From Paenibacillus sp. FSL H8-0048 (lineage in GTDB: Bacteria; Bacillota; Bacilli; Paenibacillales; Paenibacillaceae): DNA of 64,000 nucleotides. The stretch is taken from positions 2,728,001 through 2,792,000 of the forward strand of contig NZ_JBBODF010000001.1 of NCBI RefSeq assembly GCF_038002825.1, in the 5' to 3' direction. Both the position numbers and the translations under genes were made by a program. The notes below the pieces were generated by a model. It saw nothing but the letters and a program-made list of their open reading frames with translations, made no database searches and had not been told where the DNA came from. Shown here piece after piece: positions 27,366 to 34,594 of this stretch. Each line of letters begins with the position of its first letter. Position 1 is the first letter of the stretch.

Positions 27366-28580
27366 ATGCTCAAAAGAACCTATGCTCTGCTCCTCATTCC
27401 AACCTATCCTATATTCCTGCTCTGCATGCTGTTCCAGGGAATGGCCATCTCGATCAGCGCTCCATTCCTGGCGGTCTACTTCACAGAAGAACTCGGCGTC
27501 AGTGCCGGAACCTTCGGAATATTTACAGCGGTGACCCTCCTTAGCGGGGTAGCCTTAAGCATGTTCATTGCCAAACGCTCCGACGCCGGACTGAACCGCC
27601 GCAGGCTGATGGTGATCTGTATGATGTTCAACGCGGTTGCTTTTGCCGGATACATATTCATCCATGACTACTACCCGCTGCTGGCCTATATGACTATATT
27701 TACCGCATTAGGCGCACCGGCGATGCCGCAATTATTCGCCAGTGCCAGAGAAGCTGTGAGCGCCAGCAGCTCTCCTGATCATGCCTTGGCGAACTCGGCC
27801 CTGCGCTCGATGTTCTCCCTTGGCTTCATCAGCGGTCCGCTGGTAGGAGCCGCGCTCCTCAGCCGCTTCGGATTTCAGGGGATTTTCTCAACGACGACAC
27901 TGATCTTTCTGATAAATGCCCTGCTGGTGTTCAGCTTCGTACGGCCTTCAGCTGCTAAGCAGCCTCAACAGCGTCGTGTCCAAGCGCATGCCGGACGGCA
28001 ACGCAGCGTCAGGGTACTGGTTCCTTTTCTTATCCTGACCCTGCTCTATACCGGACACTGGGCCAATAATCTGAATATCTCCCTGTTCATTGTCAATACG
28101 CTGGGAGGCACTACACAGAATGTAGCTTCGGTAGCCAGTATCTGCGCATTAATGGAAATTCCGTTCATGCTGTTGCTGGGGCTGCTGTCAGCCAAATACA
28201 ATAGTAAGGTGCTGCTTGGCTGGGGAATGGTAATGGGAGGAATCTATTATGCGCTGGTGATCGGAGTAGGTGAGCTGTGGCAGCTCATCGCCGGACAGGT
28301 GCTGCTGGCTTTTTTTGTGGCTGTAATCTCTGCGATTGGCATCAGCTATATTCAGGATTTGCTGCCTGACCTTCCCGGCTATGCCTCCACGCTGTACACT
28401 AACGCTACAACTATCGGCAGACTGGCCGGAAGCCTGGCGGGAGGAGCCGCAGCCCAGTGGTTAGGATACCGCCATTCCTACCTCCTCTGCGTAGTTCTGG
28501 TAGTCTGCTCACTGGGACTGCTGCTCTGGCCCCGCCGCTCTCCGGATGAGACAATACAACTCCGCTCGCCTCTTAATTAA
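27366..28580 (+). CDS. MFS transporter of the sugar-efflux (SetB-like) type
   Basis: The 404-residue protein has about twelve hydrophobic helices. The first transmembrane unit starts with LLIPTYPIFLLCMLFQGMAI and the typical MFS loop is IAKRSDAGLNRRRLMVIC near residues 72-90. GFISGPLVGAALLSRFGFQG and HWANNLNISLFIVNTLGG segments resemble Set-family exporters of sugars and sugar analogues. The AAAGGAAG site is twelve bases before the ATG, slightly far. It is divergent from the GH3 glycosidase, so it may export a glycoside or the excess sugar released. Substrate is inferred only from family resemblance. Confidence 0.8.
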   Translation: MLKRTYALLLIPTYPIFLLCMLFQGMAISISAPFLAVYFTEELGVSAGTFGIFTAVTLLSGVALSMFIAKRSDAGLNRRRLMVICMMFNAVAFAGYIFIHDYYPLLAYMTIFTALGAPAMPQLFASAREAVSASSSPDHALANSALRSMFSLGFISGPLVGAALLSRFGFQGIFSTTTLIFLINALLVFSFVRPSAAKQPQQRRVQAHAGRQRSVRVLVPFLILTLLYTGHWANNLNISLFIVNTLGGTTQNVASVASICALMEIPFMLLLGLLSAKYNSKVLLGWGMVMGGIYYALVIGVGELWQLIAGQVLLAFFVAVISAIGISYIQDLLPDLPGYASTLYTNATTIGRLAGSLAGGAAAQWLGYRHSYLLCVVLVVCSLGLLLWPRRSPDETIQLRSPLN

Positions 28581-28670
28581 CATGTGAGGTGCTGTGCAAA
28601 GTAATAGAGCATTAGATTTAATATTGTGAATATGATCATTATCGGACCTTAATGAGGCGCTGGAATGATA

Positions 28671-28860
28671 GCAACTGCATTTTGTACAATAGAATGCTGT
28701 AAAAAAGGCTTCAAAATAGAATCTATTGTATTCGGTACAATTGAATGTTGAAAAAGGCTATTTTTCATCCAAAACACAACATTCCACTGTATAAAGTACA
28801 ATAGAATCTAATTTTGCGGTCGGATATGCGTTTTCTATTGCAGGAAGTACAATCAGTTAC
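28671..28860. repeat. Minisatellite B: degenerate repeat with 51-bp spacing
   Basis: The anchor GTACAAT occurs at 28684, 28735, 28796 and 28847 (spacing 51, 61, 51). The first two units align along GTACAATAGAATGCTGTAAA and GGCT. ATTGTA-TTCGG-TACAAT (28724-28740) is a perfect short hairpin. The element fills most of the 400-base gap between the MFS transporter and the SDR gene; the rest, 28581-28670 and 28861-28983, shows nothing I can name. ATTGTATTCGGT also occurs in minisatellite A. Confidence 0.68.
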
Positions 28861-28983
28861 TTGAATGTAAGAGCAGAATTCGGTAACGGGTACAGTATCA
28901 GCCTAATAGTAGCTCGATGTTCCTGCTCAGACTTTAACACCCCTAAGGTTCATCCTTACACTTCTAAACCTAATGCTGTATAT

Positions 28984-29682
28984 TTATATCTCCATATCCT
29001 TGCCCGTGTAATCCACGAATCTGAAATGTCCGGACGGCTCGGCTCTCTGCCCGATCAGGTCCAGAATACCTTCGGCACTGGTGCGCGGGTGAAGCGGTGC
29101 CTTAGCTCCGCCCATATCGGTAGGCATCCAGCCGGGATGGACGCTGAGCACATGGATGCCGCGGTCCTTCAGCGTGACATGCAGCTTCTGTGTGAACATA
29201 TTGAGTGCGGTCTTGGAGATCGTATACGGATAGCTGCCCGGGTAAGCATTGGTGATACTGCCTGCCTCTGATGAGATATTGATGATCGAAGCATCCGGCC
29301 CGGTCAGCAGCGGCAGGAGGTGCTTGACCACCCGCATCGGCCCATACAGATTGATCTCCATGGCATGCTGCATCTCTTCTATATCCAGTGCTTCAAGTGC
29401 GGTGTCCGTGGCATTCAGCACTGCGGCATTATTGATGATGACGCCGAGTGTCCGGGCCTGCTCGCTCAGGCTGGCAGCAAGCGCTGCTATTCCGGCCTCG
29501 TCCGTCACATCAAGCGTCACAAGAGTCAGCTTGTCCCCGTGTACTGCCGCCAGATCAGCTAATGCTGCCTGCCCGCGCGTCAGATCCCTCACTCCCGCAA
29601 TAACAGCATGTCCACGTTCCAGCGCAGCAGCTGCCAGTTCAAGACCCAGTCCGCGTCCCGCCCCTGTAATTAGAATATTCAT
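28984..29682 (-). CDS. Short-chain dehydrogenase/reductase
   Basis: The 232-residue classical SDR has ITGAGRGLGLE near the N-terminus for NAD(P) binding, NNAA near residue 86, the catalytic Ser in INISSEAGS near 137 and the YxxxK pair in YPYTISKTALN near 151. A Rossmann fold without membrane segment places it in the cytosol. The binding site GGGAGAA precedes the ATG at 29682. It lies 24 bases after a VOC-family gene in the same direction, so the two are probably co-transcribed. It resembles the C-factor/carbonyl reductase-like SDRs in being short; the substrate is unknown. Confidence 0.88.
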   Translation of the reverse strand: MNILITGAGRGLGLELAAAALERGHAVIAGVRDLTRGQAALADLAAVHGDKLTLVTLDVTDEAGIAALAASLSEQARTLGVIINNAAVLNATDTALEALDIEEMQHAMEINLYGPMRVVKHLLPLLTGPDASIINISSEAGSITNAYPGSYPYTISKTALNMFTQKLHVTLKDRGIHVLSVHPGWMPTDMGGAKAPLHPRTSAEGILDLIGQRAEPSGHFRFVDYTGKDMEI

Positions 29683-29706
29683 TCTATAATTTCTCCCGTC
29701 TGAAGT

Positions 29707-30159
29707 CTATTTGTCATTCTCCAGCAATTCCAGCACTACCTTCAATTCCTTGAACGTATCCATATAAGCATACCGTCCGCCTGTATATTCACCCTTCTGC
29801 TGAAGCGGAAATCCCTTGCCTTCAAGCAGCATAATCTTCTCCTTCATACCTTCTACCACGAACGCAATATGGTGAACCCCTTCCCCGTGCTCATTCAGGT
29901 AATCCCGCCAGGTGCTCGGCTCATGATCCGGTTCAATCAATTCTAGCTGCAAGGACCCCATGTCAAAAAATGCAAGCTTCGCCCGCGCCCCTGTCCCTCT
30001 GCCGTTATACTCCGTCCGGGCAATATCGGCTGTGTCCGTGATGCTGATCTGAGGCTTGTCCAGTCCGAAAAAGTCTGCATACGCCTGACTCACCTTCTCG
30101 ATATCATGAACTAGAATCCCAATCTGTGTCATGAAGTGATTCCCAAGTAATCCTGACAT
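29707..30159 (-). CDS. VOC-family (glyoxalase/epimerase-like) protein
   Basis: The 150-residue protein has two beta-alpha-beta-beta-beta modules of the vicinal oxygen chelate fold. A metal-ligand candidate lies in QIGILVHDIEKVSQAYADFF (residues 12-31). Further candidates are LQLELIEP near residue 72 and GVHHIAFVVEGM near residue 94, and the C-terminal Glu is in KVVLELLE. The pattern is closest to methylmalonyl-CoA epimerase-like and lactoylglutathione lyase-like members. AAGGAGG precedes the ATG at 30159. It is upstream of an SDR gene in a likely two-gene operon. The substrate cannot be assigned. Confidence 0.83.
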   Translation of the reverse strand: MSGLLGNHFMTQIGILVHDIEKVSQAYADFFGLDKPQISITDTADIARTEYNGRGTGARAKLAFFDMGSLQLELIEPDHEPSTWRDYLNEHGEGVHHIAFVVEGMKEKIMLLEGKGFPLQQKGEYTGGRYAYMDTFKELKVVLELLENDK

Positions 30160-30253
30160 TCTGTTCTGCCTCCTTTATCTGCTGACCAGACAACCATACT
30201 AACCTGTGAAAGGGCTGTCAAGTTCTCCGCCTAGGACGCTGGCCAAAAGTAAA

Positions 30254-30276
30254 GAGAATGTCTCCACGACACTCTC
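30254..30276 (-). terminator. Terminator of the phosphoesterase gene
   Basis: GAGAGTGTC pairs with GACATTCTC across a five-base loop (one mismatch), followed on the minus strand by TTTACTTTT. Confidence 0.65.
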
Positions 30277-30305
30277 CTTCCGCTATGTTTCATTCATTTA
30301 GCCCC

Positions 30306-31133
30306 TCAGTGCGCGATAAAAGCCTCAACTTTATAACCTGACCCGCTGCTGGTTAATGTAGCGTTATAGTAGCCCATGTTCCCGCCGGGCTTGCATTTGT
30401 AGTCCCCGGAGCAGCCAGTGACGAAGAATTTGGTTTTGGTGTACCCGGGATAGATGTTGCTCAGCTTCCGGTAGAATTTGTGACCATGATGGGTGAAGAT
30501 CGCCAGCACCTTCTCTCTTGCTTTTGCAGGAATAGCTGTGAAGAACTTGGAGGTCTCGGCTGCGCTGAGCACATGGCTGGAATCCACCGTAATGCCCTGC
30601 ACCCGGAGCGGCCAGTGGAAATCGATGATATAGAAGTACCTGTCATCCAGATTCCGCAGCAGATTAAGGCTTGCCGGCGTGAACTGGCCCAGAGCGCAAT
30701 CCAGCCACATATATCTCACCTTGCCCTGCGTTCCAGGAAAATTCATCTGTCCGGCCACCGCCCCTAAATACTGCGTGAACAAGGACCGGGTACTGGCTTC
30801 CCAATTCCCTATAGAGGCCTTGTAAGGGATGCTTCCCAGGGTGGCAGTCACTGTATCCTTGAAGTCCTTATAGTAGACGTTCGCGTTATTTCCGTGATCC
30901 GCTCCCGCCTGGGTATTATCTCCCCCGAAGATGATAAACCGTTTGTTCCCGCTGCCCACCGCCTTGGGCAAAAGACTCTTAAAGATGCTCAAGCTGTTAC
31001 CGTATCCCACATGACTGTCACCAAATACCGCAAATTCAACCGTCTGTGCCTTGATTCTGCGCTTCACTCCGGGTACAGCCTGCCGCTTGGCGCGAAGCAC
31101 CCGCTTCCGTGCCGGTCCTGCCTGTCTCCTCAT
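30306..31133 (-). CDS. Calcineurin-like metallophosphoesterase with altered GNHE motif
   Basis: The 275-residue protein starts at an ATG (31133) seven bases after GGGGTG; a GTG at 31184 in frame has no binding site and lies inside a palindrome. It has a very basic N-terminus (RRQAGPARKRVLRAKRQ). The metallophosphoesterase blocks follow: FAVFGDSHVG, then IFGGDNTQAGADHG, then ASIGNWEAS where the family has GN-H-E/D, and finally FTHHGHKFY. The replacement of His by Trp in the third block removes the usual catalytic proton donor, so activity may be altered or specialised. A 25-bp perfect palindrome precedes the gene. Function unknown; a phosphodiesterase or phosphatase role is inferred. Confidence 0.75.
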   Translation of the reverse strand: MRRQAGPARKRVLRAKRQAVPGVKRRIKAQTVEFAVFGDSHVGYGNSLSIFKSLLPKAVGSGNKRFIIFGGDNTQAGADHGNNANVYYKDFKDTVTATLGSIPYKASIGNWEASTRSLFTQYLGAVAGQMNFPGTQGKVRYMWLDCALGQFTPASLNLLRNLDDRYFYIIDFHWPLRVQGITVDSSHVLSAAETSKFFTAIPAKAREKVLAIFTHHGHKFYRKLSNIYPGYTKTKFFVTGCSGDYKCKPGGNMGYYNATLTSSGSGYKVEAFIAH

Positions 31134-31169
31134 CTCGTACCACCCCATTCCATCAAAAATAGCTTCAAA

Positions 31170-31194
31170 ATAAATAGTAGTCACTACTATTTAT
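31170..31194. promoter_or_regulatory. 25-bp perfect palindrome, probable operator
   Basis: ATAAATAGTAGT and ACTACTATTTAT form perfect 12-base arms around a single C. It lies 36 bases upstream of the phosphoesterase ATG and 62 bases after the TetR stop codon. The AT-rich symmetric form fits a dimeric regulator such as TetR or MarR; no T tract follows, which argues against a terminator. Confidence 0.6.
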
Positions 31195-31256
31195 ATGCGG
31201 GAGGGATTGGCTGCTCTTGGACCTATGAATCCATCAAAAAGGAATGCTTCGGGCAA

Positions 31257-31838
31257 TTAATTCGCCCGCAGTGAAGTAATCTGCTTCGCCAGATACTGCG
31301 GTGTATACGGCATGTCCTCCCGAAGCCAGGCGATGATGGTACCAATGAGGGCCGCCGAGCCGTACCACACAGCGATATCCTTCTGTACCGTTACTTCCGA
31401 AGCATCATGCGCGGTAACCCTGCTCTCCACCCGTGCAGAAATAATGTCTGCCATCAGTTTAAAAAGCCGGTCAGTAAATATCGTGCTCTTCCGTGACGTA
31501 AGTACGATTTTGTAGAATTTGGCGTTCTCAGCAATATGCACAAGCAGGTGCTCCAGCATGGGCCACTTCTCTTCTTGTGCAGCTTCCGTAAAGTCCGTAT
31601 CCTCTCTCACCACCTCCAGAACCTCCTCTGCCATATCATCCGCCATTTTCTCCAGCATATCCGGGATATCCCGGTAATGCAGATAGAAGGTTACACGGTT
31701 AATTTGGGCCCGCTGTGCAAGGCGGTTGACGGTGATTTTCTCAATGCTCATCTCTTCCATCAGCTCAATCAGAGCCTCTTTGAGGAATTGGCGTGTACGA
31801 AGGACACGCGGATCTGTCCGCTCGGCGGAATTAGTCAT
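31257..31838 (-). CDS. TetR/AcrR-family transcriptional regulator
   Basis: The 193-residue protein begins at the ATG at 31838, seven bases after GGAGAG; a TTG thirty bases upstream is less likely. The TetR helix-turn-helix is at residues 17-55 (ALIELMEEMSIEKITVNRLA and NRVTFYLHYRDIPDML). The remainder is an all-helical ligand domain with IAVWYGSAALIGTIIAWL near the end, as in DhaS/YsiA-like members. It is divergent from a multidrug-type MFS gene that carries an amber codon. The 236-base gap between them holds repeated TTGTAAA motifs and a TGTAAA inverted repeat, so repression of the transporter and of itself is likely. Confidence 0.88.
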   Translation of the reverse strand: MTNSAERTDPRVLRTRQFLKEALIELMEEMSIEKITVNRLAQRAQINRVTFYLHYRDIPDMLEKMADDMAEEVLEVVREDTDFTEAAQEEKWPMLEHLLVHIAENAKFYKIVLTSRKSTIFTDRLFKLMADIISARVESRVTAHDASEVTVQKDIAVWYGSAALIGTIIAWLREDMPYTPQYLAKQITSLRAN

Positions 31839-31934
31839 TGCTGTTCTCTCCGATCTGCTGCTGTCCAAGAGCAGGCTACAATTTCAGTCTAAAGTGTCGT
31901 TTTTCCACCACATACACTACACATATCTTCTAAG

Positions 31935-31950
31935 TGTAAACTAATTTACA
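31935..31950. promoter_or_regulatory. TGTAAA-CTAA-TTTACA inverted repeat, possible TetR operator
   Basis: Perfect six-base arms with a four-base spacer lie in the divergent region between the TetR gene and the MFS pseudogene. Related ATTGTAAA direct repeats occur at 32009-32016 and 32028-32035 near the MFS start. The binding partner is inferred from position. Confidence 0.5.
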
Positions 31951-32074
31951 TTTTCCCGAAAATCGTTGCTTGATTACATGAAATTTTCATTTATAATCTA
32001 CTTTATACATTGTAAACTATACGACATATTGTAAATTTAGTCCATGAGTTGGCGGTTTGAAAGGATGGAGAATA

Positions 32075-33568
32075 GTGAGTAACAAGACAGCAAGCCAAGG
32101 AGTTCCGTCCATTTCCAAGGGACCTATTCTTTTTGTAATGATTCTCGGTGCCTTTCTGGCTACGCTGAATCAGACCATCATGAGCGTTGCTACACCAGAG
32201 CTTATGCATGACTTCAATATTACAGCGGCCACGGCCCAATGGCTCACTACCGGCTATATGCTGGTCAACGGTGTGCTGATTCCCATTACAGCCTATCTGA
32301 TGTAGCGCTTCACTACACGGGAGCTGTTCCAGGCCTCGATGTTTATTTTCTTTGCGGGTACCCTTGTATCGGCACTCGCCGGAAGCTTCCCGGTGCTGCT
32401 TACCGGACGGATGATTCAGGCTGCCGGTGCCGGCATTATTATGCCGCTGCTAACCCAGGTTATTTTGACTCTCTTCCCGCGTGAGAAAAGAGGTGCCGCC
32501 ATGGGGATGGTCGGGCTGGCCATTATCTTTGCCCCAGCCATCGGCCCTACTCTGGCCGGATATATTATGGAACGTTATTCTTGGGAGATGATGTTTTACG
32601 GCATGCTTCCGCTCACGGTTATAGTCATCGTATGCGGTTTTATTTATCTGAAAAATGTGGCTGAGCGTTCTTTTCCCAAAATCGACATCACCAGCGTGAT
32701 CCTGTCGACCATTGGATTCGGTACCCTGCTCTACGGCTTCAGCCGGGCAGCCAGTGCTGGCTGGTCCAGCGCAGAGGTGTTATTGTCGCTGGCCGCCGGC
32801 GCCGTGTCGCTCGGATTATTCATATGGAAGCAGCTCACTTCGGAGAGCCCGCTGCTGGATCTGCGGGCCTTCCAATATAATATGTTCTCCTTGACCACCG
32901 TTATCAGTGTGGCGGTTACGATTGTGATGTATGCGGATATGATGCTGTTGCCGCTCTATCTGCAGAATGCCCGCGGCTTCACTGCTATGGAATCCGGCCT
33001 GCTGCTGTTGCCCGGCGCAGTCATTATGGGCGCACTGATGCCAGTCACCGGTAAGCTGTTCGACCGCTTCGGAGCGAAATGGCTCGCCATTATCGGCCTG
33101 ACGGTCACGATTCTGACTACACTCAGCTTCGTGAATCTTACAGACTCGACAAGCTACGGTTATCTGATGCTGATGTCCACCGGCCGCCGGATCGGCATGG
33201 CCCTGCTGCTGATGCCTATTCAGACCCTCGGGCTGAATCAACTGCCCTCCAGGCTGAATTCACATGGTACAGCGATCTCCAATACCGTAAGGCAAGTCGC
33301 CGGCGCAGTAGGCACTTCTCTGCTGGTCACCGTGATGACCAGCCGTACCGCCTCTCACTTCCAGGATATTATGGCCAGCGGCGGAGCTGCCGGAGATACT
33401 CAGCAGCATATGGTGATGGAGGCTTCCATCCAGGGCATCAACGATTCCTATCTGGTTATTGTGGGCATCGGAATTATCGGGCTCTTACTCTCCTTCTTCA
33501 TTAAACAGGTGGGCCAGGCTAAGGAACCGGCCCCGAAGCAGCCAGCTATTATTGCCGAAGAAATCTAA
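32075..33568 (+). pseudogene. DHA2/EmrB-type MFS multidrug transporter interrupted by an in-frame TAG
   Basis: Reading from the GTG at 32075 (GGAG four bases upstream), the frame encodes the first two helices and then meets TAG at 32303-32305, after IPITAYLM. The same frame continues without any shift through RFTTRELFQASMFIFFAGTL to 33568, giving a normal 14-helix-length product of about 497 codons. Family features are FLATLNQTIMSVATPELM in helix 1 and LTGRMIQAAGAGIIMPLL and KRGAAMGMVGL later in the protein. Homologues usually have Gln or Glu at the stop position, so one base change (CAG or GAG to TAG) explains it. Either the transporter is broken, or the base is a sequencing error, or it is suppressed. 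It is controlled by the divergent TetR gene. Confidence 0.85.
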
Positions 33569-33608
33569 GGAGAGCGCCTGCAGCTGTGCGATTTCATAGG
33601 CTGCATAT

Positions 33609-33646
33609 AGAAGAAGACCCGCGGAGCGCACTCCATGGGTCTTCTT
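33609..33646. terminator. Hairpin after the MFS pseudogene
   Basis: AGAAGAAGACCC pairs with GGGTCTTCTT over a 16-base loop. T tracts are interrupted (CTTCTTCC), so efficiency is uncertain. Confidence 0.5.
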
Positions 33647-33730
33647 CCACATCTCGCATATACCTGGCGCTTATAGTACAATGATATCCTGACTGCTTAT
33701 TATATTTTAAGAAAAGTAAGAGGTGTCCGA

Positions 33731-34021
33731 ATGGCTATCAGCTTCACGAAATCAATGCTTAACCGTCTCAATCACGAAATCACAGAGATGGAGACCGGTA
33801 TTACAGAGCTGCAGAAGAAGACCCGCAAGACCAAGCTCAAGATCAACCAGCTGGAAAAAGACTGTAAGCTAAGCTCATCCCCAAGCTCCCTCAGCAGTAA
33901 AATGAGCCGCATCACCAAGCTGCAGGCTGAACTCAAAAAAATCTCCCAGCAGCAGTTAGAGCTGTCCAAGGAGATTAACAAAAAGAAAACGCTGCGCGCC
34001 CAGCTGCCTTCTGCGGATTAA
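33731..34021 (+). CDS. Small coiled-coil protein of unknown function
   Basis: I do not recognise this 96-residue protein. It is almost wholly predicted coiled coil, rich in Lys, Glu, Leu and Ser: MLNRLNHEITEMETGITELQ and KLQAELKKISQQQLELSKEI flank a Ser-rich turn (SSSPSSLSSK) at the centre, which suggests a helical hairpin. It is basic overall and has no membrane segment. AGAGGTG lies five bases before the ATG. It stands alone between a transporter and a membrane protein of opposite direction. A structural or regulatory adaptor is possible, but nothing more specific can be said. Confidence 0.6.
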   Translation: MAISFTKSMLNRLNHEITEMETGITELQKKTRKTKLKINQLEKDCKLSSSPSSLSSKMSRITKLQAELKKISQQQLELSKEINKKKTLRAQLPSAD

Positions 34022-34065
34022 TCCCAGACTGCTGCTCCGGCTACTTCCAATGCAAGCGGCGGCTG

Positions 34066-34407
34066 TTATTTTGAGGGACTTAGCCGGGCACGCATCCAAA
34101 TTAGCAGGTAAATGACGCATAAGAAAATCCAAAATTCGTTGGCGAATATACTCTGCTTCAGCGCTAGGGATAGTAGAACATGGTACACGCAAGTGAATCC
34201 CAGCAGTGACACTAACCCTACCGTCATCGTTCTGCCGGATACCTGCTGCGGAAGACTGATTTTGGACAGAAAATAAGCAGCGGCTACCGCTACAGTGATC
34301 GATAATACGATTCTCACATTCTGATTCTCTATCATATCGTGCAAGGTAATAATTAACGCCAGCATAAGAAAACCCGCAATGACCTGCAACTTGCCTCTGG
34401 TCTTCAT
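34066..34407 (-). CDS. Small four-helix membrane protein, unknown
   Basis: The 113-residue hydrophobic protein shows four predicted transmembrane helices: KLQVIAGFLMLALIITL, NVRIVLSITVAVAAAYFL, MTVGLVSLLGFTCVYHVLL and FWIFLCVIYLLIWM. A short basic tail RARLSPSK follows. No family was recognised. The AGGAGGG site fits the ATG at 34407. It is a single-gene unit facing a coiled-coil gene. Confidence 0.65.
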   Translation of the reverse strand: MKTRGKLQVIAGFLMLALIITLHDMIENQNVRIVLSITVAVAAAYFLSKISLPQQVSGRTMTVGLVSLLGFTCVYHVLLSLALKQSIFANEFWIFLCVIYLLIWMRARLSPSK

Positions 34408-34518
34408 TTGATCCCTCCTGGGTACATGATTAAATCTCTATTTCCTGTTATTTTATCCCACTATCTTCCTATTTGTCTGTGATCTATGGCAATATATCTT
34501 GCAATAATAAAATGCAGA

Positions 34519-34550
34519 AAGAACCAAAGGAACGGATTCCCTTGGTTCTT
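34519..34550 (-). terminator. Terminator of the MacB-like transporter gene
   Basis: AAGAACCAAgGG pairs with CCtTTGGTTCTT, with TTCTGC following on the minus strand. It lies about 45 bases after the stop codon. Confidence 0.72.
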
Positions 34551-34594
34551 AGTCAATTAATTATTCCAGTCCGGCTGATTTGGACTATGGCCCG

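Noticed and set aside
32303..32305. TAG read as pyrrolysine or programmed readthrough
   Set aside because: No pyl genes or stimulatory structure were seen, and this transporter family has no known recoding; a nonsense change or base error is simpler.
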